DNA of 16,510 nt from Gammaproteobacteria bacterium (GCA_015491615.1 WFVN01000078.1:1-16510), one strand, 5' to 3'; counted from the first letter of the stretch, positions 1-7,163 are shown. Notes: generated by a model from the letters alone, not told the origin. Translations and numbers: made by a program.

Positions 1-1373
1 ACCTGGAAGCGACCCTCCTCACCGCCGGCAGGGTGGCCCTGGACGAGGGCGACCCCCTCACCCAGCGGGGCTCGCGTTTCGGCCAGATCCGTGTCCTCTA
101 CACCCCGGCGGTGCTGCGTCCCGGGCACGATGCCCTGGACGACATGCACCGCCTGGCCAAAGAGCTACCGCCCCTGTTCCCGGACCTGCTCATGGCGTTC
201 ACCGTCATCAAGCCCGGACCACCCACCGGCCGTCCCCTGGAAGCACACCTGAGCGCCGCCGACCCGGCCCTGGCGGAGGCCGCGGCGCGCCGTCTCATGG
301 ACTACCTGAACACCATCGACGGGGTGGTGTCGGTGGAGAGCGGCCTGGTGCCCGGCGATCCGGAACTGCACGTGGTGGTGGACCGTGCCCGTGCCGCCTA
401 CGCGCGCGTGGACCTCACCACCATCGCCGCGCACGTGCGCGCGGCGGTAGACGGCCTCACCGTCACCCACACCCGGCGCGGCAGCGAGGAGATCGACGTC
501 ACCGTGCTGCTGCCCAAGCCGCCGGGGGACGAGAGCCGGGTGCTGGACGAGCTGGAGATCCCCAACGCGCGCGGTGCCCTGATCCCCTTGAGCAAGATCG
601 CCACCGTGGTGGAGGAGCCCGGCTACACCACCATCCGCCACCAGGAGGGGGTGCGGGTCATCAACGTCACCGCCAACATCGATTCGGAGAAGATCACCTC
701 GGTGCGCCTCAATCGGCTGGTACGGGAGCACGAGGCCCAATGGCTGGGGGACCTGGCCGGCCAGGTCCAGGTGAGCTACGGCGGCGAGGAGGAGAAGAAC
801 CAGGAGTCGGTACGCGACCTGGCCTTCTCCTTCGTCTTCGCCCTGCTGGCCATCTTTTTCATCCTCGCCGTGCAATTCAACAATCTCAGTTACCCCCTGG
901 TGGTGATGTTGGCCATTCCCTTCGGGGCCATCGGCATCGTGGTGAGCTTCTACCTCCACGATCTGTTCTGGCAACCCACTCCCCTCTCCTTCCTCGCCAT
1001 GCTGGGGATGGTGGCCCTCTCCGGGGTGGTGGTGAACAGCGCCCTGGTGCTACTGGTGTTCGTGCAACGGGCCATTCAAGAGGGAACACCGCCGCTGGAG
1101 GCCCTTCTGCTGGCCGGACGCCGACGCCTGCGGGCGGTGCTCCTCACCGCCATCACCACGGTGGTGGGGCTGCTGCCCACCGCTTATGGTTGGGGCGGCT
1201 ACGATCCCTTCGTCGCCCCCATGGCCCTGGCCCTGGCCTCGGGCCTGGCCTTCGCCACCGTCATCACCCTCGTCACCTTGCCGGCGGTGTTCGCCGTGGG
1301 GGTGGACCTGGACAACGCCTTGCGCTGGCTGGGGCGCCGGCTCGGCCGCCGGGGCGACGCGAGAAAGTCGTGA
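1..1373 (+). CDS. RND efflux transporter permease, C-terminal part (5' end outside window)
   Basis: This is the 3' half of an inner-membrane RND pump gene. The frame is open from base 3, so the start lies before the window. RND permeases use the proton gradient to export drugs, metals or lipids with a periplasmic adaptor and an outer-membrane channel. The fragment opens in the second periplasmic (porter) region, with porter subdomain sequence up to about base 800. A membrane block follows: a helix at about 819-880 (LAFSFVFALLAIFFILAVQF), a conserved loop and helix pair near 895-1065 containing GMVALSGVVVNSALVLLVF, and the last helices near 1130-1300 (AVLLTAITTVVGLLP, then PMALALASGLAFATVITLV). 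This is the usual C-terminal order of AcrB/MexF-type pumps. The proton-relay aspartates of TM4 would be upstream, so substrate class (HAE or heavy metal) cannot be told. The gene ends with a short basic tail and its own terminator. Confidence 0.93.
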   Translation, partial: LEATLLTAGRVALDEGDPLTQRGSRFGQIRVLYTPAVLRPGHDALDDMHRLAKELPPLFPDLLMAFTVIKPGPPTGRPLEAHLSAADPALAEAAARRLMDYLNTIDGVVSVESGLVPGDPELHVVVDRARAAYARVDLTTIAAHVRAAVDGLTVTHTRRGSEEIDVTVLLPKPPGDESRVLDELEIPNARGALIPLSKIATVVEEPGYTTIRHQEGVRVINVTANIDSEKITSVRLNRLVREHEAQWLGDLAGQVQVSYGGEEEKNQESVRDLAFSFVFALLAIFFILAVQFNNLSYPLVVMLAIPFGAIGIVVSFYLHDLFWQPTPLSFLAMLGMVALSGVVVNSALVLLVFVQRAIQEGTPPLEALLLAGRRRLRAVLLTAITTVVGLLPTAYGWGGYDPFVAPMALALASGLAFATVITLVTLPAVFAVGVDLDNALRWLGRRLGRRGDARKS

Positions 1374-1381
1374 CCCTACGA

Positions 1382-1407
1382 CGAGCCGCGGCACACGGCC
1401 CGTTTTT
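1382..1407 (+). terminator. Intrinsic terminator after the RND gene
   Basis: A 7-bp stem with one mismatch (CGAGCCG at 1382-1388, CGGCCCG at 1396-1402) closes a 7-nt loop. Five T residues follow at once (1403-1407). It starts 8 bases after the RND stop codon and separates that gene from the peroxiredoxin unit. Confidence 0.65.
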
Positions 1408-1422
1408 CTCAGCGACGTGCTC

Positions 1423-1451
1423 TGGAACTTTATCCCGGGCCTTGCTATATT
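1423..1451 (+). promoter_or_regulatory. Predicted extended -10 promoter of the peroxiredoxin gene
   Basis: An extended -10 (TGC then TATATT, 1443-1451) sits 17 bases after a weak -35-like TGGAAC (1423-1428). Transcription would begin near 1458, giving a leader of about 57 nt. The start falls just before the palindrome at 1463-1479, consistent with a repressible promoter. This is a prediction from consensus matching only. Confidence 0.5.
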
Positions 1452-1462
1452 GATACGCGTCT

Positions 1463-1479
1463 TTTAGACAGAGTCTAAA
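1463..1479. promoter_or_regulatory. Perfect 7-3-7 palindrome, probable operator of the peroxiredoxin gene
   Basis: TTTAGAC-AGA-GTCTAAA is a perfect inverted repeat of two 7-bp arms around 3 bp. It lies about 5 to 21 bases downstream of the predicted transcription start and upstream of the ribosome-binding site. The TTTAGA half-sites and 3-bp spacing resemble the iron-control element described for Irr, a Fur-superfamily regulator of alphaproteobacteria (TTTAGAA-N3-TTCTAAA). The resemblance is by eye and the regulator is unknown; a PerR-, Fur- or Rrf2-type repressor would fit the location. Confidence 0.55.
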
Positions 1480-1514
1480 TTCCAACCGCAATTCGAAAAT
1501 TAAGGAGGTCATCC

Positions 1515-2120
1515 ATGGGCGTACTCGTCGGCCGCAAGGCCCCTGACTTCACCGCTCCCGCCGTCCTCGCCGACGGCACCATCGTCGAGGACTTCAACCT
1601 CTCCAAGCACATCGAGGGCAAGTACGGGGTGATCTTCTTCTGGCCCCTGGACTTCACCTTCGTGTGCCCCTCCGAGCTCATCGCTTTCGACCATCGCATC
1701 GATGAGTTCAAGAAGCGCAACGTGGAGGTCATCGGCGTCTCCATCGACTCCCAGTACACCCACTACGCCTGGCGCAACACGCCGGTGGACAAGGGTGGCA
1801 TCGGCCCCGTGCGCTATCCGATGGTGGCCGACCTGACGCACGGCATCTGCAAGGCCTACGACGTGGAGACCCCGGACGGGGCGGTGGCTTTCCGCGGTTC
1901 CTTCCTCATCGACACCGCCGGCATCGTCCGCCACCAGGTGGTCAACGATCTCCCCCTGGGCCGCAATGTGGACGAGATGATCCGCATGGTGGACGCCCTG
2001 CAGTTCTTCGAGACCCACGGCGAGGTGTGCCCGGCCAACTGGAAGCCCGGCCAGGAAGGCATGAAGGCCGATCCCGAAGGCGTGGCCGAGTACCTCTCCA
2101 AGCACGCCGAAGAACTCTGA
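1515..2120 (+). CDS. Typical 2-Cys peroxiredoxin (AhpC/Prx1 family)
   Basis: This cytosolic thiol peroxidase reduces H2O2, organic peroxides and probably peroxynitrite. The product is 201 residues, the usual size for the Prx1/AhpC group. The peroxidatic cysteine is C51 in FTFVCPSE. The resolving cysteine is C172 in GEVCPANW. The GGIG loop (residues 94-97) seen in many 2-Cys peroxiredoxins is present, but no clear YF motif closes the C terminus, so the enzyme may resist over-oxidation. A further cysteine, C112, is also visible. The start is set by a strong AAGGAGGT six bases before ATG. No AhpF-type reductase or thioredoxin is adjacent, so the electron donor is encoded elsewhere. A palindrome in the leader suggests regulation by iron or redox state. 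A GC-rich hairpin follows at 2147-2176. Confidence 0.96.
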   Translation: MGVLVGRKAPDFTAPAVLADGTIVEDFNLSKHIEGKYGVIFFWPLDFTFVCPSELIAFDHRIDEFKKRNVEVIGVSIDSQYTHYAWRNTPVDKGGIGPVRYPMVADLTHGICKAYDVETPDGAVAFRGSFLIDTAGIVRHQVVNDLPLGRNVDEMIRMVDALQFFETHGEVCPANWKPGQEGMKADPEGVAEYLSKHAEEL

Positions 2121-2146
2121 TCCCCCTGCGGGGTCCATGTTCACGG

Positions 2147-2176
2147 AGGCGCCGGCGCATGCCGGCGTCTTCGTTT
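2147..2176 (+). terminator. Probable terminator between peroxiredoxin and rhodanese
   Basis: CGCCGGC (2150-2156) and GCCGGCG (2161-2167) pair perfectly around a GCAT loop. The stem can be extended by three more pairs, one of them G-U. The tail TCTTCGTTT is only moderately T-rich, so termination may be partial and the rhodanese could still be read through from the peroxiredoxin promoter. Confidence 0.5.
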
Positions 2177-2207
2177 CCGTCCCATGAACCGACACAGGAG
2201 GCAACCC

Positions 2208-2636
2208 ATGGCCAAGACCCTGGCCGATTTCGTGCGCGAGGCGCGCGAGCGCGTGCAAGAAGTGGATGCGGACACCCTGGAGGAATGGTTGGAGGCGGGC
2301 GAAGACCTGTTCCTGGTGGACGTGCGCGAGCCCCAGGAATACACCGCCGGCCACATCCCCGGGGCGGTGAACATCCCCCGCGGGACCCTGGAGGGGGCCG
2401 CCGATCCCCACTACAAACACCGTCATCCGGAACTCTGCCAGGCGCACGACCGGCGCGTGGTGGTCTATTGCCAGACCGGCGGGCGCAGCGCCATGGCCGC
2501 CGCCACCCTGCAGGAGATGGGCTTCGGCGAGGTGTGGAACCTGGCCGGCGGGATCGAGTGCTGGGAGGGGGAGGACTACCCCCTGGAGAGGGGCGAGGCG
2601 ACGAAGTCCAGCGGCTCGCTCACCCCGATCTCGTAG
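2208..2636 (+). CDS. Single-domain rhodanese (sulfurtransferase)
   Basis: The product is a 142-residue cytosolic rhodanese-homology protein. Such proteins carry sulfane sulfur as a persulfide on the active-site cysteine and pass it to cyanide or other acceptors. Visible motifs are VDVREPQEY with GHIPGAVNIP (about residues 37-57, the CH2A-type region) and the catalytic loop CQTGGRS beginning at C88. That six-residue loop after the cysteine is the normal rhodanese length, not the longer Cdc25-type loop. The start at 2208 is favoured over an in-frame ATG at 2184 because AGGAGG lies at a good distance only from 2208. Beyond the domain, the last 20 or so residues are encoded where the gene overlaps ppnP on the other strand. 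Following a peroxiredoxin, it may serve thiol or persulfide metabolism, but that is inference. Confidence 0.92.
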   Translation: MAKTLADFVREARERVQEVDADTLEEWLEAGEDLFLVDVREPQEYTAGHIPGAVNIPRGTLEGAADPHYKHRHPELCQAHDRRVVVYCQTGGRSAMAAATLQEMGFGEVWNLAGGIECWEGEDYPLERGEATKSSGSLTPIS

Positions 2637-2893
2637 GTGACCTGGGGTTCGCACACGAAGCGGGCGCCGGACTCCAGCTCATGCCAGTCGCCCTCGTCCA
2701 CGCGGCGGATGCGGCAGCGTCCCTGGAGGACCTCCAGCGATTCGCCCTCCGGGCTGGTGTGCCGGTACAATCCGGGCAGCACGAGCCCCATCTCGTGCAT
2801 GGTGCCGTCGGCCGCGACGACGGTGCGGCGGCTCACCCGCCCGCCTTCGGTGAGGCGGGCCTTTCTTTCCACGCCCACATTACGCCAGAGCAA
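2576..2893 (-). CDS. ppnP: Pyrimidine/purine nucleoside phosphorylase PpnP (DUF1255, YaiE-like)
   Basis: PpnP is a small cupin-fold enzyme that phosphorolyses several nucleosides to free base and ribose-1-phosphate. The predicted product is 105 residues, against about 94 in E. coli. The segment LEVLQGRCRIRR...GDWHELESGARF and the final SEPLDFVASPL match the family pattern of an 'SG/QG' turn, D-W, 'E-SG..F' and a terminal 'EP..Y/F' strand. I place the start at a TTG (2891-2893) because AGGAGGT lies six bases upstream; the nearby ATG is out of frame. A GTG at 2876-2878 is an alternative that would shorten the protein by five residues. A TAAGAT -10-like element (2921-2926) lies just upstream on this strand. 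Its 3' end overlaps the rhodanese gene tail-to-tail by 61 bp. Confidence 0.85.
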   Translation of the reverse strand: MLWRNVGVERKARLTEGGRVSRRTVVAADGTMHEMGLVLPGLYRHTSPEGESLEVLQGRCRIRRVDEGDWHELESGARFVCEPQVTYEIGVSEPLDFVASPLSRG

Positions 2894-2967
2894 GAGATGA
2901 CCTCCTCGATGCCTCTTTCCATCTTAGCCTCCCATTCCCTAACCCGTCTGCCCCGAATGGGCCGTCC

Positions 2968-4176
2968 ATGAGCGCCGAGCCTGCCGTTTCGGCGGAGCCG
3001 GTCCGCCGCCTGCGTCTGGGGGAGACCGAGCTGGTCCTGCTGGGGACCGCGCACGTCTCCCGCGCCAGTGCCGAGGCCGTCGCCCGTCTCCTGGAGGACG
3101 AGGACTTCGATGCGGTGGCGGTGGAACTCTGCCCGAGCCGTTACCACGCCCTCATGAACCCCGACGCCCTGGAGCGCCTGGACATCCTCCAAGCCATCCG
3201 CCAGGGACGCGCGCAGGTGATCCTCGCCAACCTGGCCCTGGGGGCCTACCAGCAACGCTTGGCGGAGGAGCTAGGAGTGGAGCCGGGGACGGAGATGCGC
3301 GTCGCCGCCGACGAGGCGCGGGTGCGCGGCCTGCCGGTGCTGCTCATCGACCGGGACATCGGCACCACCCTCAGGCGGGTCTACCGCCGCGCACCCTGGT
3401 GGCGACGCCTGGGTCTGGTGGGCGCCCTCCTCGGCTCGGTGGTGAGCCGCGAGAGATTGGACGAAAAAGAGATCGAGCGCCTCAAGGAGGGCGACATCCT
3501 GGAAAGCACCTTCTCCCAGTTCGCCGACGAGGACCAGGGCCTGTTCGAGCCCCTCATCGCCGAGCGCGACCGCTACATGGTGGCGCGCCTGTGCCAGGAG
3601 CTGGCCGACACCGGCCTGCGGCGGGTGTTGGTGGTGGTGGGCGCCGGCCACCTCAAGGGCATGACGGAACGCCTGGCAACAGGCTGCCCGCCCGATCCGG
3701 CCCGGGAGATCGCCGAACTGGAATCCCTGCCGCCCCCCAGCCCCTGGCCCCGGCGTCTGCCCTGGCTCATCGTCGCCCTGATCCTCTCCGGCTTCGCCAT
3801 CGGCTTTGCGCGCAGCCCCGATCTGGGCTGGAGCCTGATCAAGGAATGGATCGTCATCAACGGCGGGCTCGCCGCCCTAGGCGCCCTCCTCGCCCGCGCC
3901 CACCCCCTCACTATCCTCGCCGCCTTCCTCGCCGCCCCACTTACCTCCCTCAACCCCATGGTCGGTGTGGGAATGGTCGCCGCCTTGGTGGAAGGCGCCC
4001 TGCGCCGCCCCAGCATCGGTGACGTGCAGCGTCTGCGCCGCGACACCGCCCATCTGGGTGGTTGGTGGCGCAACCGCGTGGCCCGCATCCTGCTGGTCTT
4101 CTTTTTCTCCACCCTGGGTTCCGCCGCCGGTACCTACCTGGCCGGGTTCCGCATCTTCGAACGGGTGAGTGGCTGA
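2968..4176 (+). CDS. TraB/PrgY-family membrane protein
   Basis: The 402-residue protein has a TraB domain of about 220 residues and a C-terminal membrane region. TraB/PrgY members share a Tiki-like fold with conserved GTAHVS and GxGHLxG motifs. Both are visible here: GTAHVS at residues 26-31 and GAGHLKG at 225-231. The enterococcal relatives inactivate peptide pheromones; the role of the many bacterial homologues outside that system is unclear, so substrate here is unknown. Hydrophobic stretches at about 264-283, 294-309, 312-345 and 375-395 suggest four or so transmembrane helices. The soluble domain probably lies on one face with possible metal-dependent protease activity, which is inference from the family. 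ATG 2968 is chosen by homology with the start of the domain; its ribosome-binding site is weak. The gene is divergent from ppnP with 74 bp between them. Confidence 0.88.
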   Translation: MSAEPAVSAEPVRRLRLGETELVLLGTAHVSRASAEAVARLLEDEDFDAVAVELCPSRYHALMNPDALERLDILQAIRQGRAQVILANLALGAYQQRLAEELGVEPGTEMRVAADEARVRGLPVLLIDRDIGTTLRRVYRRAPWWRRLGLVGALLGSVVSRERLDEKEIERLKEGDILESTFSQFADEDQGLFEPLIAERDRYMVARLCQELADTGLRRVLVVVGAGHLKGMTERLATGCPPDPAREIAELESLPPPSPWPRRLPWLIVALILSGFAIGFARSPDLGWSLIKEWIVINGGLAALGALLARAHPLTILAAFLAAPLTSLNPMVGVGMVAALVEGALRRPSIGDVQRLRRDTAHLGGWWRNRVARILLVFFFSTLGSAAGTYLAGFRIFERVSG

Positions 4177-4194
4177 ACTACCTCGTCCGGCGGA

Positions 4195-4225
4195 TTGAAA
4201 GATGTACCGCCGGGGGCACTATACT
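4195..4225 (+). promoter_or_regulatory. Predicted sigma-70 promoter of the sensor kinase gene
   Basis: TTGAAA (4195-4200) and TATACT (4220-4225) match the -35 and -10 consensus well, though the 19-bp spacer is one or two bases longer than ideal. Transcription would start near 4232, 26 bases before the ATG at 4258. This argues against using the upstream TTG at 4195 as a start codon. Confidence 0.5.
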
Positions 4226-4257
4226 GGCCGAAAATAAAGTCAGTCATAGGGAGCCGA

Positions 4258-6681
4258 ATGACCGACGCCAATCCCGTTCTCGATCATCCCTTGTTCGCCG
4301 CCTTCTTCCAAGCCTCGCCGGACATGCTCTACGTGCACGGGCCCGACGGACACCTCATCGACGTCAACCCGCAGGTGGAGAAGGTCACCGGCTTCAGCCG
4401 CGAGGAACTGCTCACCCTGCCGCCGGAGCAGCTCATGGGGGAGGGCTACTCGGTGGAAGAGGCCTTGGAACGCATCGCCCGAGCGCGTGCCGGTGAGCCG
4501 CAGGACTTCACCTGGATGGCCCGCACCCGGTCCGGCGAGGAGTTTCCGGTGGAGGTCAGGTTGCGCCCCTTGGACCTGGATGAGCCTGGCTACGTCCTCG
4601 CCTTGGTACGCGACCTGCGTCTACACCGCGACCACCAGGAGGCACATCAAAAACGCCGCGACATCCTCCGCCGCATCGCCGCCGCCGAGCGCGAGAGCCT
4701 GGACCCGGACACCATCCTCGCGCGCGTCATCGACGCCGTGCGCGACATGTTCCAGGCCGACCGCGCCTACCTGCTCCATCCTTGCGACCCCGAGGAAGCC
4801 TACTGGTCCGCCCCCGTGCAAGCCAGCGCCCCCGAGTATCCGCCCACTCCCGGCGGCACCTATCCCTACACCCCGCGCACTCGACAGATCGCCTGCGAGG
4901 CCCTGCAAGCGGGGGGCGCCATGCCGTTCTATCCGTTGGAGGTGGACCGGGAATGGGGGGTCGACCAGTACGGCATCCGCTCCGGCCTGGTGGTGGTCGT
5001 GCGACCGCGCCTGGGAAAACCGTGGATGCTGGGCATCTACCAGTGCAGCTACCGGCGCGAGTGGACGCAGACCGAACAGGCCCTGCTCACCGAACTGGCC
5101 GAGCGCGTCGCCCCTCTGCTGGACGCCCTCGCCGAACAGCGTCAACGCAGCGAACAGGATTCGCGCCTGCACCACTTCCTCCAGGTACTCGCCGAAGTGG
5201 CCCGCAATCGAGTCATCGATGCCAAGGATCTCCACGACGCCTTGCGTCCCTTCACCGAGGCGGGCACCCGCGCCCTGGGGGTGGCGCGTGCCTCGGTGTG
5301 GATGATGGACGAGGGGCACCGGCGACTGCGTTGCGTCGACCTCTACCAGGGCGGCGGTCACCAACGGGGCGAAACCCTCGACGCAACCGACTATCCCTGC
5401 TATTTCTCCGCCCTGGAGACGGACCGCGTGCTCGCCGTGCGCGATGCGCGTCACGACCTGCGTACGCGAGACTTCCTGCGCCGCTATCTCCTGCCCAACG
5501 AAGTCGGCGCCCTGCTGGACGTGCCCGTGCGCATCGGCGGCGAACTGGCCGCTGTGCTACGTTTCGAGCACCGCGGCGGGACGCGCATCTGGACTCCCAG
5601 CGAGCAGGCCTTCGCCGCTTCCCTCGCCGACCAAGTGGCCCTGGTGTTGGACTACTGGCGCAGGCGCGAAGCGGAGGCCGCCCTGTCGGAGCAAATGCGC
5701 CTCAATCAGGCGTTGCTCCAATCCATGCCCATGGGTTTCATCCTCCTCGATACCGAAGGCGTCATTCGTGAGGTGAACCCGGCCTACGCGGGCATGGTGG
5801 GCCACTCCCAGGAGGCCTTGGTGGGGCGCCACTTGCAATCCCTGGAAATGGCGGGCGCCGATTCGGTGATCGAAAACCTGGCTCGCATCCTCGAAGGACG
5901 GCAGATGTACTTGGAGACCCGCCACCGCCATCAGAAAGGCCATGGGGTGGATCTGGACGTGCACGTCACCGTTCTCGATACGGACGAGCGCCCCTTGCTC
6001 GCAGCCTTCGTCGTGGATGCAAGCAGACACCTGGCGCGGGAGGGTGGCCCCGCCCGGAGAGTGGCACACCAAGCGGAGCGTCTGGCCCAGGCCAACGAAG
6101 CCTTGCGAGAGCTGACCCACGCCCCAGATACCCTGTTCCATCCCATTCACCCCCTGGAGACGGGGCATAGCCCCCAGCAGCGGATACGGACCGGCATTCG
6201 ACACATGGGCGAGCTGGTGGGCGAATTACTGGCCCCGGCGCGCCGGCCCCGGCGCCAGTGTCTCGACCTCACCGATCTCGCCCACGACGTGGCGCAGGAC
6301 GTGGCCGCCGACGGCGGGCACCGGCAGGTACGGTGGGAGATCCAAGAGGGCCTCAGCCACCGCGCCGATCCGGGGCTGGTAAGAGTGGTGTTGGAACAAC
6401 TCTTCGCCAACGCCTGGAAGTTCACCGCCGGGGTACACAAGGCATGCATCCGCTTCGGAATGCGGGAAGTGGACGGCGAGCCGGTCTATTTCGTGGAGGA
6501 CAACGGCCCGGGCACGAATTTGGAGCGGGCGCGCAAACGTCTGCGGCAGGGCTTCGGTACGGAGCCTCGCACGGGGCCGGGCTCGGGACTGGAGACCGTG
6601 GCGCGCCTGGTGGCCCACCATCGAGGGAAGATCTGGGTGGGAGCGGGGACGCGCACCACCTTCTGCTTCACCCTCGGTTGA
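4258..6681 (+). CDS. PAS-GAF-GAF-PAS sensor protein with histidine-kinase-type ATPase domain, degenerate DHp
   Basis: This is an 807-residue protein without visible membrane helices, so probably cytosolic. Domains in order are PAS (about 9-120), GAF (about 130-295), GAF (about 303-470), PAS (about 480-590), a short coiled linker (about 600-620) and an HATPase_c domain (about 668-807). The ATP-binding boxes are largely intact: N718 in the N box (LFANAWKFT), D748-x-G750-x-G752 in G1, and GSGLETV (775-781) in G2. The preceding region aligns with phytochrome-type kinases only in part. RHMGELVGELL (648-658) matches the end of the DHp hairpin, but no H-D/E-L-R-x-P phosphoacceptor box is present and the hairpin looks about 20 residues short. 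It may sense a ligand without classical autophosphorylation. No response regulator is adjacent. The start follows AGGGAG at 4247-4252; an upstream TTG frame extension overlaps the promoter. Confidence 0.88.
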   Translation: MTDANPVLDHPLFAAFFQASPDMLYVHGPDGHLIDVNPQVEKVTGFSREELLTLPPEQLMGEGYSVEEALERIARARAGEPQDFTWMARTRSGEEFPVEVRLRPLDLDEPGYVLALVRDLRLHRDHQEAHQKRRDILRRIAAAERESLDPDTILARVIDAVRDMFQADRAYLLHPCDPEEAYWSAPVQASAPEYPPTPGGTYPYTPRTRQIACEALQAGGAMPFYPLEVDREWGVDQYGIRSGLVVVVRPRLGKPWMLGIYQCSYRREWTQTEQALLTELAERVAPLLDALAEQRQRSEQDSRLHHFLQVLAEVARNRVIDAKDLHDALRPFTEAGTRALGVARASVWMMDEGHRRLRCVDLYQGGGHQRGETLDATDYPCYFSALETDRVLAVRDARHDLRTRDFLRRYLLPNEVGALLDVPVRIGGELAAVLRFEHRGGTRIWTPSEQAFAASLADQVALVLDYWRRREAEAALSEQMRLNQALLQSMPMGFILLDTEGVIREVNPAYAGMVGHSQEALVGRHLQSLEMAGADSVIENLARILEGRQMYLETRHRHQKGHGVDLDVHVTVLDTDERPLLAAFVVDASRHLAREGGPARRVAHQAERLAQANEALRELTHAPDTLFHPIHPLETGHSPQQRIRTGIRHMGELVGELLAPARRPRRQCLDLTDLAHDVAQDVAADGGHRQVRWEIQEGLSHRADPGLVRVVLEQLFANAWKFTAGVHKACIRFGMREVDGEPVYFVEDNGPGTNLERARKRLRQGFGTEPRTGPGSGLETVARLVAHHRGKIWVGAGTRTTFCFTLG

Positions 6682-6710
6682 GGGTGGGGGCCGTCCCTGG
6701 CCCACCGATT

Positions 6711-7163
6711 TCAGTCGCTGCCGGCGAAGGCAGTGTCCGATTCCAGATCCGCCTGTAGACGGCCCAACAAAGTGCCGCAATCGTCCCCCTGCGCCACCAC
6801 CCCACCGTCTCCTTGGAGACGGATCTCGCACTGGGGGGGGTCTACCCCCGGCGGTACGTCCGGACGCAGGACCAAGCGCCTCTCCCCGACGTAGTACACG
6901 GCCAACAACACGCCACCGATGTAGTGGCGGTAACTGTCGTCCGCGCGACGATAGTCGGTGTAACGGTCCTTCACCAAACGTTTCACCAGATCCTCGACAT
7001 TGATGCCGGCGATGGTGGTCTGAGCCGGTGCAGCCACTTGCGATACGGCTTCTCCTTGGATCTCTTGCGCCCGAGCGTCGGGACGGGTGGTGGGCTGACC
7101 GGCACAGGCGGCCAGACCCAGGGCCACCCCCAAGGCAAGCCAGCGATTGTCGCGGTCTATCAT
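6711..7163 (-). CDS. Small putative lipoprotein of unknown function
   Basis: The predicted product is 150 residues. A signal sequence with lipobox LAAC places the lipidated cysteine at residue 20 in the precursor; alanine at +2 suggests the outer membrane. After a Gln/Ala-rich linker there is a compact region with VEDLVKRLVKDRYTDYRRADDSYRHYIGG and a strand-rich segment (VLLAVYYVGERRLVLRPDVPP), then two cysteines (CEIRL and DDCG) that could form a disulfide. I do not recognise the family. ATG 7163 is preferred over an in-frame ATG at 7202 because only 7163 puts the hydrophobic signal at the N terminus and has a GAGGGGG ribosome-binding site upstream. The gene converges on the sensor kinase gene with 29 bp between stops. 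Its upstream region holds a cluster of palindromes (7202-7253). Confidence 0.78.
   Translation of the reverse strand: MIDRDNRWLALGVALGLAACAGQPTTRPDARAQEIQGEAVSQVAAPAQTTIAGINVEDLVKRLVKDRYTDYRRADDSYRHYIGGVLLAVYYVGERRLVLRPDVPPGVDPPQCEIRLQGDGGVVAQGDDCGTLLGRLQADLESDTAFAGSD

Noticed and set aside
165..974. 269-codon minus-strand frame inside the RND transporter gene
   Set aside because: It is a His/Gly/Gln-rich shadow of a clearly coding plus-strand frame and has no ribosome-binding site or family motif.
1509..2654. 381-codon minus-strand frame opposite the peroxiredoxin and rhodanese genes
   Set aside because: The translation is His/Gly/Val-rich shadow sequence. The plus-strand genes have catalytic motifs and good ribosome-binding sites.
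4195..4257. TTG start that would lengthen the sensor kinase by 21 residues
   Set aside because: The region contains a good -35/-10 pair, and the ATG at 4258 has its own AGGGAG ribosome-binding site.
6683..6706. GGTGGG...CCCACC inverted repeat between the sensor kinase and lipoprotein stops, considered as a terminator
   Set aside because: The stem is only 6 bp with a 12-nt loop and has no T-run on either strand.
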